A stretch of 64,000 nt of DNA from Pseudomonas oryzicola (GTDB taxonomy: Bacteria; Pseudomonadota; Gammaproteobacteria; Pseudomonadales; Pseudomonadaceae): contig NZ_JABWRZ020000001.1 in assembly GCF_014269185.2 (NCBI RefSeq), positions 1,761,001-1,825,000 of the forward strand. The letters are read 5' to 3'. This document shows, one piece after another, positions 43,133-52,607 of the stretch; position 1 is the first letter of the stretch; each line of letters begins with the position of its first letter. A program made the translations under genes and the position numbers. The notes under the pieces were generated by a model, which saw nothing but the letters and a program-made list of their open reading frames with translations, was not told where the DNA came from and did not search any database.

Positions 43133-44443
43133 ATGCAAGTTAAGCGATTTTTCGCCGCCGATATGCGTCAGGCCATGAAGCTGGTCCGTGATGAGCTGGG
43201 CGCTGATGCCGCCATCATCGGCAACCGCCGCATCGCCGGAGGTGTCGAACTGACGGCCGCGCTGGACTACAAGCTGTCCGCCCTGGCCCCGCGTGTGCCC
43301 AATGCCGAGCTGGAAGAAGAGCTGCGCAAGACCCATACGCGCATCGCCACTGCCCGCGCCGAGCTGGATCACCGCCCGGATAGCAGCGACAACAACCGGC
43401 AATTGTTCGCCGGGCAGCCGCTGACCGCCGCCGAACCGTTGATCGAACCGCACGTCGACGCCCCCGCGCCTGCGCCTGCAGCCCCGGCTGCGGCGCCGGT
43501 CGATGCGCGCCTGGTCGATGCCATGCGCTCCGAGCTGTCTGGCCTGCGCGAGCTGCTGGAAGTGCAGCTCGGCTCGTTGGCCTGGAACCAGCTGCAGGGC
43601 AGCAAGCCGCAGCAGGCCACGCTCTGGCGCCGCCTGCAGCGCATCGGCCTGTCTGGCCCGATCGCCCGTGAGCTGCTCGACCTGACCGCCGAAATCGACG
43701 AGCCACGCCAGGCCTGGCGCATGTTGCTGGCCCACCTGGCGCGGATGATCGAGATTCCCGAGATCGAACCGATCGAAGAGGGTGGAGTGATCGCCATGGT
43801 CGGCCCTGCCGGCATGGGCAAGACCACCACCTTGGCCAAGCTGGCCGCCCGTTACGTACTCAAGTACGGCGCCCACAACCTGGCGCTGGTGAGCATGGAC
43901 AGCTTCCGCATCGGCGCCCAGGAGCAGCTCAAGACCCTGGGCCGCATCCTCAACGTACCGGTGACCTACGTCGACCCTGGCCAGTCACTGGCTGCGGCGC
44001 TGGAGCCACTGCTGCGCAAGCGCGTGGTGCTGATCGATACCGCTGGCCTGCAGGCCAGCGACCCGGCCCTGCGCATGCAACTGGAAACCCTGGCCGGGCG
44101 CGGCATTGCCGCGAAGAACTACCTGGTCCTGGCCACTACCAGCCAGAAGCAGGTGCTGACCGCCGCCTACCACAGCTACAAGCGCTGCGGTCTGGCGGGT
44201 TGCATCCTGACCAAACTCGATGAAACGGCAAGCCTTGGTGATGTCCTGAGCCTTGCCATCAGTCATGAACTGCCAGTGGCCTACCTGACCGATGGGCCGC
44301 GCATTCCTGACGATCTGCACCTGCCGCGAGGGCACCAGTTGGTGTCGCGCGCGGTCAATGTGCAGCAGCAGGACGAGCCCAGCGAAGAGGCCATGGCCGA
44401 CATGTTCGCTGATCTCTATCACAACCCACGGCGAGCGGGTTGA
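43133..44443 (+). CDS. flhF: Polar flagellum placement GTPase FlhF
   Basis: 436 aa. SRP-like GTPase that sets the site and polar position of flagellum assembly. The N-terminal B domain (1-60) is followed by a Pro/Ala linker (104-125), an N domain, and the G domain with P-loop GPAGMGKT at 224-231, DTAGLQ, and TKLDETASLGD. Works against FleN, encoded next. Confidence 0.96.
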   Translation: MQVKRFFAADMRQAMKLVRDELGADAAIIGNRRIAGGVELTAALDYKLSALAPRVPNAELEEELRKTHTRIATARAELDHRPDSSDNNRQLFAGQPLTAAEPLIEPHVDAPAPAPAAPAAAPVDARLVDAMRSELSGLRELLEVQLGSLAWNQLQGSKPQQATLWRRLQRIGLSGPIARELLDLTAEIDEPRQAWRMLLAHLARMIEIPEIEPIEEGGVIAMVGPAGMGKTTTLAKLAARYVLKYGAHNLALVSMDSFRIGAQEQLKTLGRILNVPVTYVDPGQSLAAALEPLLRKRVVLIDTAGLQASDPALRMQLETLAGRGIAAKNYLVLATTSQKQVLTAAYHSYKRCGLAGCILTKLDETASLGDVLSLAISHELPVAYLTDGPRIPDDLHLPRGHQLVSRAVNVQQQDEPSEEAMADMFADLYHNPRRAG

Positions 44444-44536
44444 TGATGAAGTGTGTGCAAGGTAGCTATGCCAAGGGGTACGCAGAATTGCCCCACGTGT
44501 GGCCTGAGTCCCAGCGAGACAAGGTAAATAACAGAC

Positions 44537-45370
44537 ATGGGTAGCATGCATCCCGTACAGGTGATCGCCGTGACCGGTGGCAAAGGTGGCGTCGGCAAGA
44601 CTAACGTTTCAGTGAACTTGTCTCTGGCGCTGGCCGAGCTTGGCCGCAGGGTCATGCTGCTCGACGCCGACCTGGGCCTGGCCAATGTCGACGTGTTGCT
44701 CGGCCTTACGCCCAAACGGACCCTGGCCGATGTCATCGAGGGGCGCTGCGAGCTGCGTGACGTGATGCTGCAGGGCCCTGGCGGTGTGCGCATCGTCCCG
44801 GCGGCCTCGGGCACCCAGAGCATGGTGCACCTGGCCCCGGCCCAGCATGCCGGCTTGATCCAGGCGTTCAGCGAAATCGGCGACAACCTCGACGTGCTGG
44901 TGATCGACACCGCTGCGGGTATCGGTGACTCGGTGGTCAGCTTCGTCCGCGCGGCCCAGGAAGTGCTGCTGGTGGTGTGTGACGAACCCACGTCCATCAC
45001 CGATGCCTACGCCCTGATCAAGCTGCTCAACCGCGACTACGGCATGAACCGCTTCCGGGTGCTGGCCAACATGGCGCAGAGCCCGCAGGAAGGGCGCAAC
45101 CTGTTTGCCAAGCTGACCAAGGTCACCGACCGCTTCCTCGACGTTGCCCTGCAGTACGTGGGCGCCGTGCCCTATGACGAATGTGTGCGCAAGGCCGTGC
45201 AGAAGCAGCGCGCCGTCTACGAAGCCTTCCCTCGCTCCAAGTGCGCGCTGGCATTCAAGGCGATTGCCCAGAAGGTCGACAGCTGGCCGCTGCCGGCCAA
45301 CCCGCGCGGTCACCTGGAATTCTTTGTCGAGCGCCTGGTGCAACCCACCAGCGCGGGACCTGTGTTATGA
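44537..45370 (+). CDS. fleN: Flagellar number regulator FleN (FlhG)
   Basis: 277 aa. MinD/ParA-type ATPase that restrains FleQ and keeps flagellar number low. The deviant Walker A GGKGGVGKT lies at 14-22. DADLGLANVDVLLGL, VIDTAAGIGDSVVSF and the C-terminal amphipathic helix (HLEFFVERLVQ) are the other family parts. The gene ends by ATGA overlap with fliA, coupling number control to the late sigma factor. A start a few codons further upstream is used in some relatives. Confidence 0.96.
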   Translation: MGSMHPVQVIAVTGGKGGVGKTNVSVNLSLALAELGRRVMLLDADLGLANVDVLLGLTPKRTLADVIEGRCELRDVMLQGPGGVRIVPAASGTQSMVHLAPAQHAGLIQAFSEIGDNLDVLVIDTAAGIGDSVVSFVRAAQEVLLVVCDEPTSITDAYALIKLLNRDYGMNRFRVLANMAQSPQEGRNLFAKLTKVTDRFLDVALQYVGAVPYDECVRKAVQKQRAVYEAFPRSKCALAFKAIAQKVDSWPLPANPRGHLEFFVERLVQPTSAGPVL

Positions 45371-46107
45371 ACGCCAGTGGTTTCAAGATGTACAGCCGGG
45401 CGTCGAAAGACGCGCAGTACGAGCTGATCGAACGCTACGCCCCATTGGTCAAGCGCATCGCCTATCACCTGTTGGCGCGGCTGCCGGCCAACGTGCAGGT
45501 CGAGGACCTGATCCAGGCCGGCATGATCGGCCTGCTGGAAGTGGCCAACAAGTACGATGCCAGCAAGGGCGCCAGCTTTGAAACTTACGCTGGCATTCGT
45601 ATTCGCGGCGCCATGCTTGACGAAGTGCGCAAGGGTGACTGGGCGCCACGTTCGGTGCACCGCAACACGCGCATGGTCAGTGACGCGATGCGTGCCGTGG
45701 AGGCCAGAACCGGGCGTGACGCTAAAGATCATGAAGTTGCTGCCGAACTCCAGTTGAGTCTCGATGATTACTACGGGATCTTGAACGATACCCTGGGCAG
45801 CCGCCTGTTCAGCTTCGACGACCTGCTGCAGGACGGCGAGCACGAAGGGCTGCATGAGGATGGTGCCAGTGGTCAGGTCGAGCCTGCGCGTGGCCTGGAG
45901 GACGAGCGCTTCCAGGCGGCCCTGACCGAGGCCATCGCCAACCTGCCGGAGCGTGAGCGCCTGGTGCTGGCGCTGTACTACGACGAAGAGCTGAACCTCA
46001 AGGAAATCGGTGAGGTGCTTGGGGTCAGCGAGTCGCGAGTCAGCCAGTTGCACAGCCAGTGTGCCGCGCGCCTGCGCAGCCGCCTGGGAGAATGGCGGGC
46101 GCGTTGA
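45367..46107 (+). CDS. fliA: RNA polymerase sigma factor FliA (sigma28)
   Basis: 246 aa. Directs transcription of fliC and other late motility and chemotaxis genes; held back by FlgM. Region 2 (LIERYAPLVKRIAYHLLARLPANVQVEDLIQAGMIGLLEVANKYD) and region 4 (NLPERERLVLALYYDEELNLKEIGEVLGVSESRVSQLHSQ) are complete. The ATG at 45367 overlaps the fleN stop. Candidate target promoters in this window precede fliC, fliS and perhaps hsbA. Confidence 0.97.
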   Translation: MNASGFKMYSRASKDAQYELIERYAPLVKRIAYHLLARLPANVQVEDLIQAGMIGLLEVANKYDASKGASFETYAGIRIRGAMLDEVRKGDWAPRSVHRNTRMVSDAMRAVEARTGRDAKDHEVAAELQLSLDDYYGILNDTLGSRLFSFDDLLQDGEHEGLHEDGASGQVEPARGLEDERFQAALTEAIANLPERERLVLALYYDEELNLKEIGEVLGVSESRVSQLHSQCAARLRSRLGEWRAR

Positions 46108-46141
46108 ACCCGGTGTCGTTGCAGTCGTTTTCCACGTTGTA

Positions 46142-46177
46142 CCCAATTGATTGAATGCGCGCTCGGGGCCGAGCGCG
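46142..46177 (+). promoter_or_regulatory. FleQ-box-like palindrome and leader hairpin upstream of cheY
   Basis: CCCAATTGATTGAA (46142-46155) is close to the palindrome found in fliT and matches most of the FleQ consensus. Directly after it CGCGCTCGG / CCGAGCGCG (46158-46177) can form a nine-base-pair hairpin with a very small loop and no T-run. The hairpin ends 13 bases before the cheY ribosome-binding site and may affect the mRNA leader. Confidence 0.3.
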
Positions 46178-46200
46178 TTAGAGACTGCTTGGAGGTCTAC

Positions 46201-46587
46201 TTGAACAAAGACATGAAAATCCTCATCGTTGACGACTTTTCGACGATGCGGCGGATCATCAAGAACCTGTTGCGTGACCTGGGCTTCACCAACACGGAGG
46301 AGGCTGATGACGGCATCACGGCACTGCCGATGCTGGAGAACGGCCACTACGATTTCCTGGTGACCGACTGGAACATGCCCGGCATGTCCGGCATCGACCT
46401 GCTGCGCAAAGTGCGTGCCAGCGACAAGCTGAAAGCCATGCCGGTACTGATGGTGACCGCCGAGGCCAAGCGCGACCAGATCATTGAAGCGGCCCAGGCC
46501 GGGGTCAATGGCTATGTGGTCAAGCCGTTTACCGCCCAGGTGCTCAAGGAAAAGATCGAGAAGATCTTCGAACGCGTCAACGGCTGA
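46201..46587 (+). CDS. cheY: Chemotaxis response regulator CheY
   Basis: Single receiver domain, 128 aa from the TTG at 46201 or 124 aa from the ATG at 46213. The TTG is favoured because GGAGG (46191-46195) stands five bases before it but 17 before the ATG. With TTG numbering the acid pair is Asp11/Asp12, the phospho-acceptor Asp56 in [11 protein letters not shown], and Lys is in GYVVKPF. Phosphorylated by CheA, binds FliM, and is dephosphorylated by CheZ. First gene of the che operon here. Confidence 0.95.
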   Translation: MNKDMKILIVDDFSTMRRIIKNLLRDLGFTNTEEADDGITALPMLENGHYDFLVTDWNMPGMSGIDLLRKVRASDKLKAMPVLMVTAEAKRDQIIEAAQAGVNGYVVKPFTAQVLKEKIEKIFERVNG

Positions 46588-46606
46588 GTCTCGTCAGGGG
46601 GGCGCC

Positions 46607-47395
46607 ATGGATTCATCACAAACGTCTTTGGGCGAGTTCGAGTCGACCCTGAAGAAGCATGCCCAGGAACTGGTCGCAAGCCTTGAGCACGGCCGGTTCG
46701 GCGAGGCGGTGCAGCTGATCCACGAGCTGAACCAGACCCGCGACCGTGGCCTGTACCAGGAAGTCGGCAAGCTCACCCGCGAGCTGCACAGTGCCATCGT
46801 CAGTTTCCAGATCGACCCGACCATGCCGCAGGCCGAGGAGGTGTCGCAGATAACCGACGCCACCGAGCGCCTGTCCTACGTGGTCAGGCTCACCGAGGGC
46901 GCGGCCAACCGCACCATGGACCTGGTCGAGGAAAGCACTCCGGTGCTCAATGACCTGGCCAGCGAGGCCGCAGCCCTGAGCAGCGACTGGCAACGTTTCA
47001 TGCGCCGCGAAGTGGCTGCGCCGGAGTTCCGCGACCTGGTGAAGCGCGTTGACAGTTTCCTGACGCACAGCGCCGAAGGTAACCGCAAGGTCGCCGGCCA
47101 CCTCAACGACATTCTGCTGGCGCAGGACTATCAGGACCTGACCGGCCAGGTGATCAAGCGCGTTACCGCGCTGGTGACCGAAGTGGAAAGCAACCTGCTC
47201 AAACTGGTGCTGATGGCCAGCCAGGTCGACCGCTTTGCCGGTATCCAGCATGACCACGATCAACTGCGTGCAGAAAAAGATCGAGAAAAACATCCGACTC
47301 GGGGTGAAGGTCCGCAGATTCATGCCGATAAGCGTGAAGACGTCGTGTCCGGTCAGGACGATGTCGATGATCTGCTGTCCAGCCTGGGTTTTTAA
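46607..47395 (+). CDS. cheZ: CheY-phosphate phosphatase CheZ
   Basis: 262 aa. Long helical hairpin that dephosphorylates CheY-P. The active-site block LLAQDYQDLTGQVIKRV is present. The C-terminal peptide QDDVDDLLSSLGF is the CheY-docking tail, here after a charged linker with Lys/Arg/Asp. GGGGGGCGCC precedes the ATG at 46607. cheA starts 12 bases after the stop. Confidence 0.95.
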   Translation: MDSSQTSLGEFESTLKKHAQELVASLEHGRFGEAVQLIHELNQTRDRGLYQEVGKLTRELHSAIVSFQIDPTMPQAEEVSQITDATERLSYVVRLTEGAANRTMDLVEESTPVLNDLASEAAALSSDWQRFMRREVAAPEFRDLVKRVDSFLTHSAEGNRKVAGHLNDILLAQDYQDLTGQVIKRVTALVTEVESNLLKLVLMASQVDRFAGIQHDHDQLRAEKDREKHPTRGEGPQIHADKREDVVSGQDDVDDLLSSLGF

Positions 47396-47407
47396 GGAGC
47401 ACCTTTG

Positions 47408-49636
47408 ATGAGCTTCGGCGCCGATGAAGAAATCCTCCAGGATTTCCTGGTAGAAGCCGGCGAAATTCTTGAGCAACTGTCCGAGCAACTGGTCGAGCTG
47501 GAAAGCCGGCCCGACGATGCCGACCTGCTCAATGCGATCTTTCGCGGTTTCCACACTGTAAAAGGGGGCGCCGGCTTCCTTCAGCTGAACGAGCTGGTGG
47601 AGTGCTGCCATATCGCCGAGAACGTATTCGACATCCTGCGCAAAGGTGAGCGCCGGGTCGATGCGGAACTGATGGACGTGGTGCTCGAGGCACTGGACAC
47701 GGTCAACAGCATGTTTGGCCAGGTGCGCGAGCGTAGCGAAGTGACCCCGGCCACCCCCGAGCTGCTGGCAGCCTTGTCGCGCCTGGCCGAGCCGGGCGCT
47801 GCGCAAGAAGCCCAAGCGCCTGCTGCTGCAGCGCCGGAGCCGGTTGTCGAGGTTGCCGCCGAGGAGCAGGACATCACCGACAGCGAGTTCGAGCAGCTGC
47901 TCGATTCGCTCGATGCGGTCAAGGCGCAGGCGGCGGCCGACGAGCAGTTGCAGGGCGAGACCGTCAGCGGCGAAGGTGACGAGATCACCGACGCCGAGTT
48001 CGAATCGCTGCTCGACCAGTTGCACGGCAAAGGCCAGTTCAGTGCCGAGCTTGCCGTGCCACCGGTTGCCAGCGCGCCGGAAGCGGCCAGCGACGAAATC
48101 ACCGACGCCGAATTCGAATCGCTGCTTGATCAGCTGCATGGCAAGGGCACCTTCCAGGCTGATGCCTTGCCGGCCGCCAAGGCCTCGGCGCCTGCCGCCG
48201 CGGAGCCTGGCACCAGCGCTGACGAAATCAGCGAGCACGAGTTCGAGGCGCTGCTTGACCAGTTGCACGGCAAGGGCAAGTTCAGCGGCGAAGTAGCCGC
48301 TGCCGAAGCCCCGGCCGCGGCCAAGGTGCAAGCGCCGGCTGCGCCCAAGGCCGACAGCCAGCCAGTGGCCAAGCCTGCTGCCGCCGCAGCTCCCGCACCG
48401 GCCAGCAAACCTGCTGCCGCGCCGCGCGCACCGGCCCCGGCTGCCGACAAGCACGGCGCCAGCGAAGCGGAAACCACCGTGCGGGTCGATACCGCGCGCC
48501 TGGACGAGATCATGAACATGGTCGGCGAACTGGTGCTGGTGCGTAACCGCCTGGTGCGCCTGGGCCTGAACAGCGGCGACGAGGCCATGTCCAAGGCCGT
48601 GTCCAACCTCGACGTGGTCACCGCCGACCTGCAGACCGCGGTGATGAAAACCCGCATGCAGCCGATCAAGAAAGTCTTCGGCCGCTTCCCGCGCCTGGTA
48701 CGTGACCTGGCCCGCCAGTTGAAGAAAGAGATCAACCTGGAGCTGGTCGGTGAAGAAACCGACCTCGACAAGAACCTGGTCGAGGCCCTGGCCGACCCGT
48801 TGGTGCACCTGGTGCGCAACGCTGTCGACCATGGCGTGGAAATGCCTGACGAGCGTGAGGCTGCAGGCAAGCCGCGTACTGGCCGGGTGGTATTGTCGGC
48901 GGAACAGGAAGGCGACCACATCCTGCTGTCGATCTCTGACGACGGCAAGGGCATGGACCCCAACATCCTGCGCGCCAAGGCCGTGGAAAAGGGCCTGATG
49001 GACAAGGACGCCGCCGATCGCCTGAGCGAATCGGACTGCTACAACCTGATCTTCGCCCCGGGCTTCTCGACCAAGACCGAGATTTCCGACGTGTCCGGCC
49101 GTGGTGTCGGCATGGACGTGGTGAAGACCAAGATTTCCCAGCTCAACGGCTCGATCAACATCTTCTCGGCCAAGGGCCAGGGCTCGAAGATCGTCATCAA
49201 GGTGCCGCTGACCCTGGCAATCATGCCGACCCTGATGGTGATGCTGGGCAACCAGGCGTTCGCCTTCCCGCTGGTCAACGTCAACGAGATCTTCCACCTC
49301 GACCTGTCGCGCACCAACGTGGTCGACGGCCAGGAAGTGGTGATCGTGCGCGACAAGGCGTTGCCGCTGTTCTACCTCAAGCGCTGGCTGGTCCAGGGCC
49401 AGGTGCACGAAGAGCAGCACGAGGGCCATGTGGTGATCCTGTCGGTCGGGACCCAGCGCATCGGCTTTGTCGTCGATCAACTGGTTGGCCAGGAAGAAGT
49501 GGTAATCAAGCCGCTGGGCAAGATGCTGCAGGGCACCCCGGGCATGTCCGGGGCCACCATCACCGGCGACGGTCGCATCGCGTTGATTCTCGACGTCCCG
49601 AGCATGCTCAAGCGTTACGCCGCACGGCGTATTTGA
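47408..49636 (+). CDS. cheA: Chemotaxis histidine kinase CheA with four repeated linker motifs
   Basis: 742 aa. Hpt domain first (His49 in [12 protein letters not shown]). Then a long Ala/Pro/Glu-rich linker holding four similar peptides starting at residues 155, 191, 229 and 272, of the form [19 protein letters not shown]. Dimerisation ([25 protein letters not shown]), ATPase ([31 protein letters not shown]) and CheW-like regulatory domains follow. No usual CheY-binding P2 domain is seen; the repeats stand in its place. AAGGAG lies before the ATG at 47408. Confidence 0.96.
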   Translation: MSFGADEEILQDFLVEAGEILEQLSEQLVELESRPDDADLLNAIFRGFHTVKGGAGFLQLNELVECCHIAENVFDILRKGERRVDAELMDVVLEALDTVNSMFGQVRERSEVTPATPELLAALSRLAEPGAAQEAQAPAAAAPEPVVEVAAEEQDITDSEFEQLLDSLDAVKAQAAADEQLQGETVSGEGDEITDAEFESLLDQLHGKGQFSAELAVPPVASAPEAASDEITDAEFESLLDQLHGKGTFQADALPAAKASAPAAAEPGTSADEISEHEFEALLDQLHGKGKFSGEVAAAEAPAAAKVQAPAAPKADSQPVAKPAAAAAPAPASKPAAAPRAPAPAADKHGASEAETTVRVDTARLDEIMNMVGELVLVRNRLVRLGLNSGDEAMSKAVSNLDVVTADLQTAVMKTRMQPIKKVFGRFPRLVRDLARQLKKEINLELVGEETDLDKNLVEALADPLVHLVRNAVDHGVEMPDEREAAGKPRTGRVVLSAEQEGDHILLSISDDGKGMDPNILRAKAVEKGLMDKDAADRLSESDCYNLIFAPGFSTKTEISDVSGRGVGMDVVKTKISQLNGSINIFSAKGQGSKIVIKVPLTLAIMPTLMVMLGNQAFAFPLVNVNEIFHLDLSRTNVVDGQEVVIVRDKALPLFYLKRWLVQGQVHEEQHEGHVVILSVGTQRIGFVVDQLVGQEEVVIKPLGKMLQGTPGMSGATITGDGRIALILDVPSMLKRYAARRI

Positions 49637-49640
49637 TTTC

Positions 49641-49669
49641 GGTGGCGCACCCTGGCGGGTTGCGCCACC
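49641..49669. other. Intercistronic hairpin between cheA and cheB
   Basis: GGTGGCGCA (49641-49649) and TGCGCCACC (49661-49669) form a perfect nine-base-pair stem with an 11-base loop and no T-run, so it is not a terminator. It could stabilise or cut the message between cheA and cheB. Confidence 0.5.
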
Positions 49670-49682
49670 TAACGGAGTGTTT

Positions 49683-50795
49683 ATGGCAGTCAAGGTCCTG
49701 GTGGTGGATGATTCCGGTTTCTTCCGCCGCCGCGTCTCGGAAATCCTCTCGGCGGATCCGACGATCCAGGTGGTGGGTACCGCGACCAACGGCAGGGAAG
49801 CAATCGACCAGGCGCTGGCGCTCAAGCCCGATGTCATCACCATGGACTACGAAATGCCCATGATGGACGGCATCACCGCAGTGCGGCACATCATGCAGCG
49901 CTGCCCGACGCCGGTGTTGATGTTCTCCTCGCTGACCCATGAAGGCGCCCGCGTCACCCTCGACGCACTGGATGCCGGGGCGGTGGATTACCTGCCGAAA
50001 AACTTCGAGGACATCTCGCGCAACCCGGAAAAGGTCAAGCAGTTGCTGTGCGAGAAGGTGCATACCATTTCCCGCAGCAACCGCCGCTTTGGCAGCTACG
50101 CCAGCCCCGCGCCAGTGGCTACGGCGGCGCCTGCCAGCAGCTTCGCCAGCCCGGCCCCGGCACGTACGCCGGTAGCTACCCGTGCGGCAGCCCCGGCCGC
50201 CACGCCAACGCATGTGCCGGCGCCCAAGCGCAAGCCTTACAAGCTGGTGGCCATCGGCACCTCCACCGGTGGCCCGGTTGCCCTGCAGCGTGTGCTGACC
50301 CAGCTGCCAGCCAACTTCCCGGCACCGATCGTGCTGATCCAGCACATGCCGGCGGCGTTCACCAAGGCCTTTGCCGAACGCCTGGACAAGCTGTGCCGCA
50401 TCAGTGTCAAGGAAGCCGAGGACGGCGACATGCTGCGCCCCGGCCTGGCCCTGCTGGCACCCGGTGGCAAGCAGATGATGATCGACGGCCGCGGCACGGT
50501 GAAGATCCTGCCCGGTGACGAGCGCCTGAACTACAAGCCGTGCGTAGACATCACCTTCGCCTCGGCGGCCAAGTCGTATGGCGACAAGGTGCTGTCGGTG
50601 GTGCTCACCGGCATGGGCGCCGATGGCCGTGAAGGCGCCCGCCTGCTCAAGCAGGGTGGCAGCACGGTGTGGGCCCAGGATGAAGCCAGCTGCGTGATCT
50701 ATGGCATGCCCATGGCCATCGTCAAGGCCAACCTTGCCGACGCGGTGTACAGCCTGGACGATATCGGCAAGCACCTGGTGGAGGCGTGCGTCTGA
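49683..50795 (+). CDS. cheB: Chemotaxis protein-glutamate methylesterase CheB
   Basis: 370 aa. Receiver domain (Asp9, Asp10, phospho-acceptor Asp55 in [11 protein letters not shown]), an Ala/Pro linker at 138-182, then the methylesterase domain. The catalytic triad is Ser194 (AIGTSTGGP), His221 (LIQHMP) and Asp314 (TGMGADG). Removes methyl groups from chemoreceptors and deamidates them. GGAGTG lies before the ATG at 49683. The stop overlaps the motC start. No cheR lies in this window. Confidence 0.96.
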   Translation: MAVKVLVVDDSGFFRRRVSEILSADPTIQVVGTATNGREAIDQALALKPDVITMDYEMPMMDGITAVRHIMQRCPTPVLMFSSLTHEGARVTLDALDAGAVDYLPKNFEDISRNPEKVKQLLCEKVHTISRSNRRFGSYASPAPVATAAPASSFASPAPARTPVATRAAAPAATPTHVPAPKRKPYKLVAIGTSTGGPVALQRVLTQLPANFPAPIVLIQHMPAAFTKAFAERLDKLCRISVKEAEDGDMLRPGLALLAPGGKQMMIDGRGTVKILPGDERLNYKPCVDITFASAAKSYGDKVLSVVLTGMGADGREGARLLKQGGSTVWAQDEASCVIYGMPMAIVKANLADAVYSLDDIGKHLVEACV

Positions 50796-51535
50796 TGGAC
50801 GTGCTCAGCCTGATCGGCCTGATCCTTGCGTTTGTCGCCATCGTTGGTGGCAACTTCCTCGAAGGCGGCCATGTTGGCGCGCTGATCAATGGCCCTGCGG
50901 CGCTGATCGTGCTCGGCGGTACCCTGGCGGCTGCCTTGCTGCAGTCGCCGCTGGCGTCGTTCAAGCGCGCCTTGCAGATTCTGCGCTGGATCCTGTTTCC
51001 GCCACGGGTTGACCTGGCCGGCGGCATCGACCGCGTCGTGAACTGGAGCCTGACGGCGCGCAAGGAGGGCCTGCTGGGCCTGGAAGGGGTGGCCGATGCC
51101 GAGCCCGACCCGTATGCCCGCAAAGGCTTGCAACTGCTGGTGGACGGCGCCGAGCCGGAGGCCATCCGCAGCATCCTCGAGGTGGATTTCCTGACCCAGG
51201 AAAGCCGTGATATCCAGGCCGCCAAAGTGTTCGAGAGCATGGGCGGCTACGCGCCGACCATTGGCATCATCGGCGCGGTGATGGGCCTGATCCACGTGAT
51301 GGGCAACCTGGCTGACCCGTCGCAACTGGGCAACGGCATTGCCGTGGCCTTCGTTGCCACCATCTACGGTGTAGCCAGCGCCAACCTGGTGTTGCTGCCG
51401 ATCGCCAACAAGCTCAAGGCCATTGTCATGCGGCAGTCGCGCTACCGCGAGATGTTGCTTGAAGGCCTGCTGTCGATTGCCGAAGGTGAGAACCCACGCT
51501 CTATCGAGCTGAAGCTGCAAGGCTTCATGGAGTAA
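50795..51535 (+). CDS. motC: Flagellar stator protein MotC (MotA family)
   Basis: 246 aa with four membrane helices (LSLIGLILAFVAIVGGNFLEGG, INGPAALIVLGGTLAAALLQ, and the GYAPTIGIIGAVMGLIHVM / AVAFVATIYGVASANLVLLP pair). Proton-channel half that meets FliG. Starts by ATGA overlap with cheB. MotCD is one of the two stator pairs of pseudomonads, the one tied to high-load swarming in P. aeruginosa. Confidence 0.94.
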   Translation: MDVLSLIGLILAFVAIVGGNFLEGGHVGALINGPAALIVLGGTLAAALLQSPLASFKRALQILRWILFPPRVDLAGGIDRVVNWSLTARKEGLLGLEGVADAEPDPYARKGLQLLVDGAEPEAIRSILEVDFLTQESRDIQAAKVFESMGGYAPTIGIIGAVMGLIHVMGNLADPSQLGNGIAVAFVATIYGVASANLVLLPIANKLKAIVMRQSRYREMLLEGLLSIAEGENPRSIELKLQGFME

Positions 51536-51538
51536 CCC

Positions 51539-52396
51539 ATGCGTCGCCGTCGTCATGCCGAGGAACACGAAAACCACGAACGCTGGCTGGTGTCGTACGC
51601 CGACTTCATCACCTTGCTGTTCGCCTTCTTCGTGGTGATGTACTCGATTTCCTCAATTAACGAGGGCAAGTACAAGGTCATTTCCCAGGCCTTGCTCGGG
51701 GTGTTCAACGACCCCGAACGCAGCATGAAGCCGATCCCCATCGGCGACGAGCGGCCGCTGAGCGTGCGCCCGGCCGAGCCGCTGGTCAAGGACAGCGAGC
51801 AGACCGAGGCGGGCCTGGCAGCGAGCACTGCCGACCCGCTGAAAACCATCAGCGATGATGTACGCGATGCCTTTGGCGACCTGATCAGCAGCGACCAGAT
51901 GACCGTGCGCGGCAATGAACTGTGGATCGAGATCGAGCTCAATTCTTCGTTGCTGTTCGGCAGCGGCGATGCCATGCCCAGCGACAAGGCATTCGCCATC
52001 ATCGAGAAGGTGGCCGGTATTCTCAAACCGTTCGCCAACCCGGTGCACGTCGAAGGCTTCACCGACAATCTGCCGATCCGCACGGCGCAGTACCCGACCA
52101 ACTGGGAGCTGTCGTCGGCGCGGGCGGCGAGCATCGTGCGCCTGCTGGCCATGGAAGGGGTCGACCCGGCACGCATGGCCTCGGTGGGCTATGGCGAGTA
52201 CCAGCCGGTGGCCAGCAACGACACGGCCGAAGGCCGCGCGCGTAACCGCCGCGTGGTGCTGGTGATTTCACGCAACCTCGAAGTGCGCCGTAGCCTGACG
52301 GGTTCGGGTAGCGCCAATGCCAAGCCGGATGCGGCATTGCGTCGGGCTGGCACACAAAGTGCACCAGCAACGCCAGCAACGGTGGCGGGGCAGTGA
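51539..52396 (+). CDS. motD: Flagellar stator protein MotD (MotB family)
   Basis: 285 aa. A single N-terminal membrane segment with the proton-binding Asp in WLVSYADFITLLFAFFVVMYS. A plug/linker region follows, then an OmpA-like peptidoglycan-binding domain (HVEGFTDNLPIRTAQYPTNWELSSARA, then RARNRRVVLVI). Starts three bases after motC. A REP pair follows the stop. Confidence 0.94.
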   Translation: MRRRRHAEEHENHERWLVSYADFITLLFAFFVVMYSISSINEGKYKVISQALLGVFNDPERSMKPIPIGDERPLSVRPAEPLVKDSEQTEAGLAASTADPLKTISDDVRDAFGDLISSDQMTVRGNELWIEIELNSSLLFGSGDAMPSDKAFAIIEKVAGILKPFANPVHVEGFTDNLPIRTAQYPTNWELSSARAASIVRLLAMEGVDPARMASVGYGEYQPVASNDTAEGRARNRRVVLVISRNLEVRRSLTGSGSANAKPDAALRRAGTQSAPATPATVAGQ

Positions 52397-52437
52397 TCCG
52401 TCAATTCCCCGACGCAATAGTTGAATGTAGCGCGGTC

Positions 52438-52526
52438 CCCTGTGGGAGCGGGTTCACCCGCGAAGAAGGCGACACGGTACATGGCACCGGCTGCGCCGGT
52501 GTTCGCGGGTAAACCCGCTCCCACAC
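52438..52526. repeat. Inverted REP pair between motD and parC
   Basis: CCCTGTGGGAGCGGGTTCAC on the left and TAAACCCGCTCCCACA on the right are mirrored units of the same family as the pair at 28301-28395, about 35 bases apart. They probably separate motCD from the parC-parP-cheW group. Confidence 0.85.
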
Positions 52527-52607
52527 TGATCGCGCGAGCTTTCAGATGTTCAGCAAGACAGTTGCCTCAGCAGTGTTCCTGCCAAATCAATAGATAGAGT
52601 TTGCTTG

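Noticed and set aside
47978..48290. Repeats in cheA as a CRISPR or other DNA repeat
   Set aside because: The similarity is at the protein level, with codon differences, and the spacing keeps the reading frame.
46616..49843. A 1075-codon open frame on the - strand across cheZ and cheA
   Set aside because: Shadow of two well-identified chemotaxis genes; no domain or ribosome-binding site.
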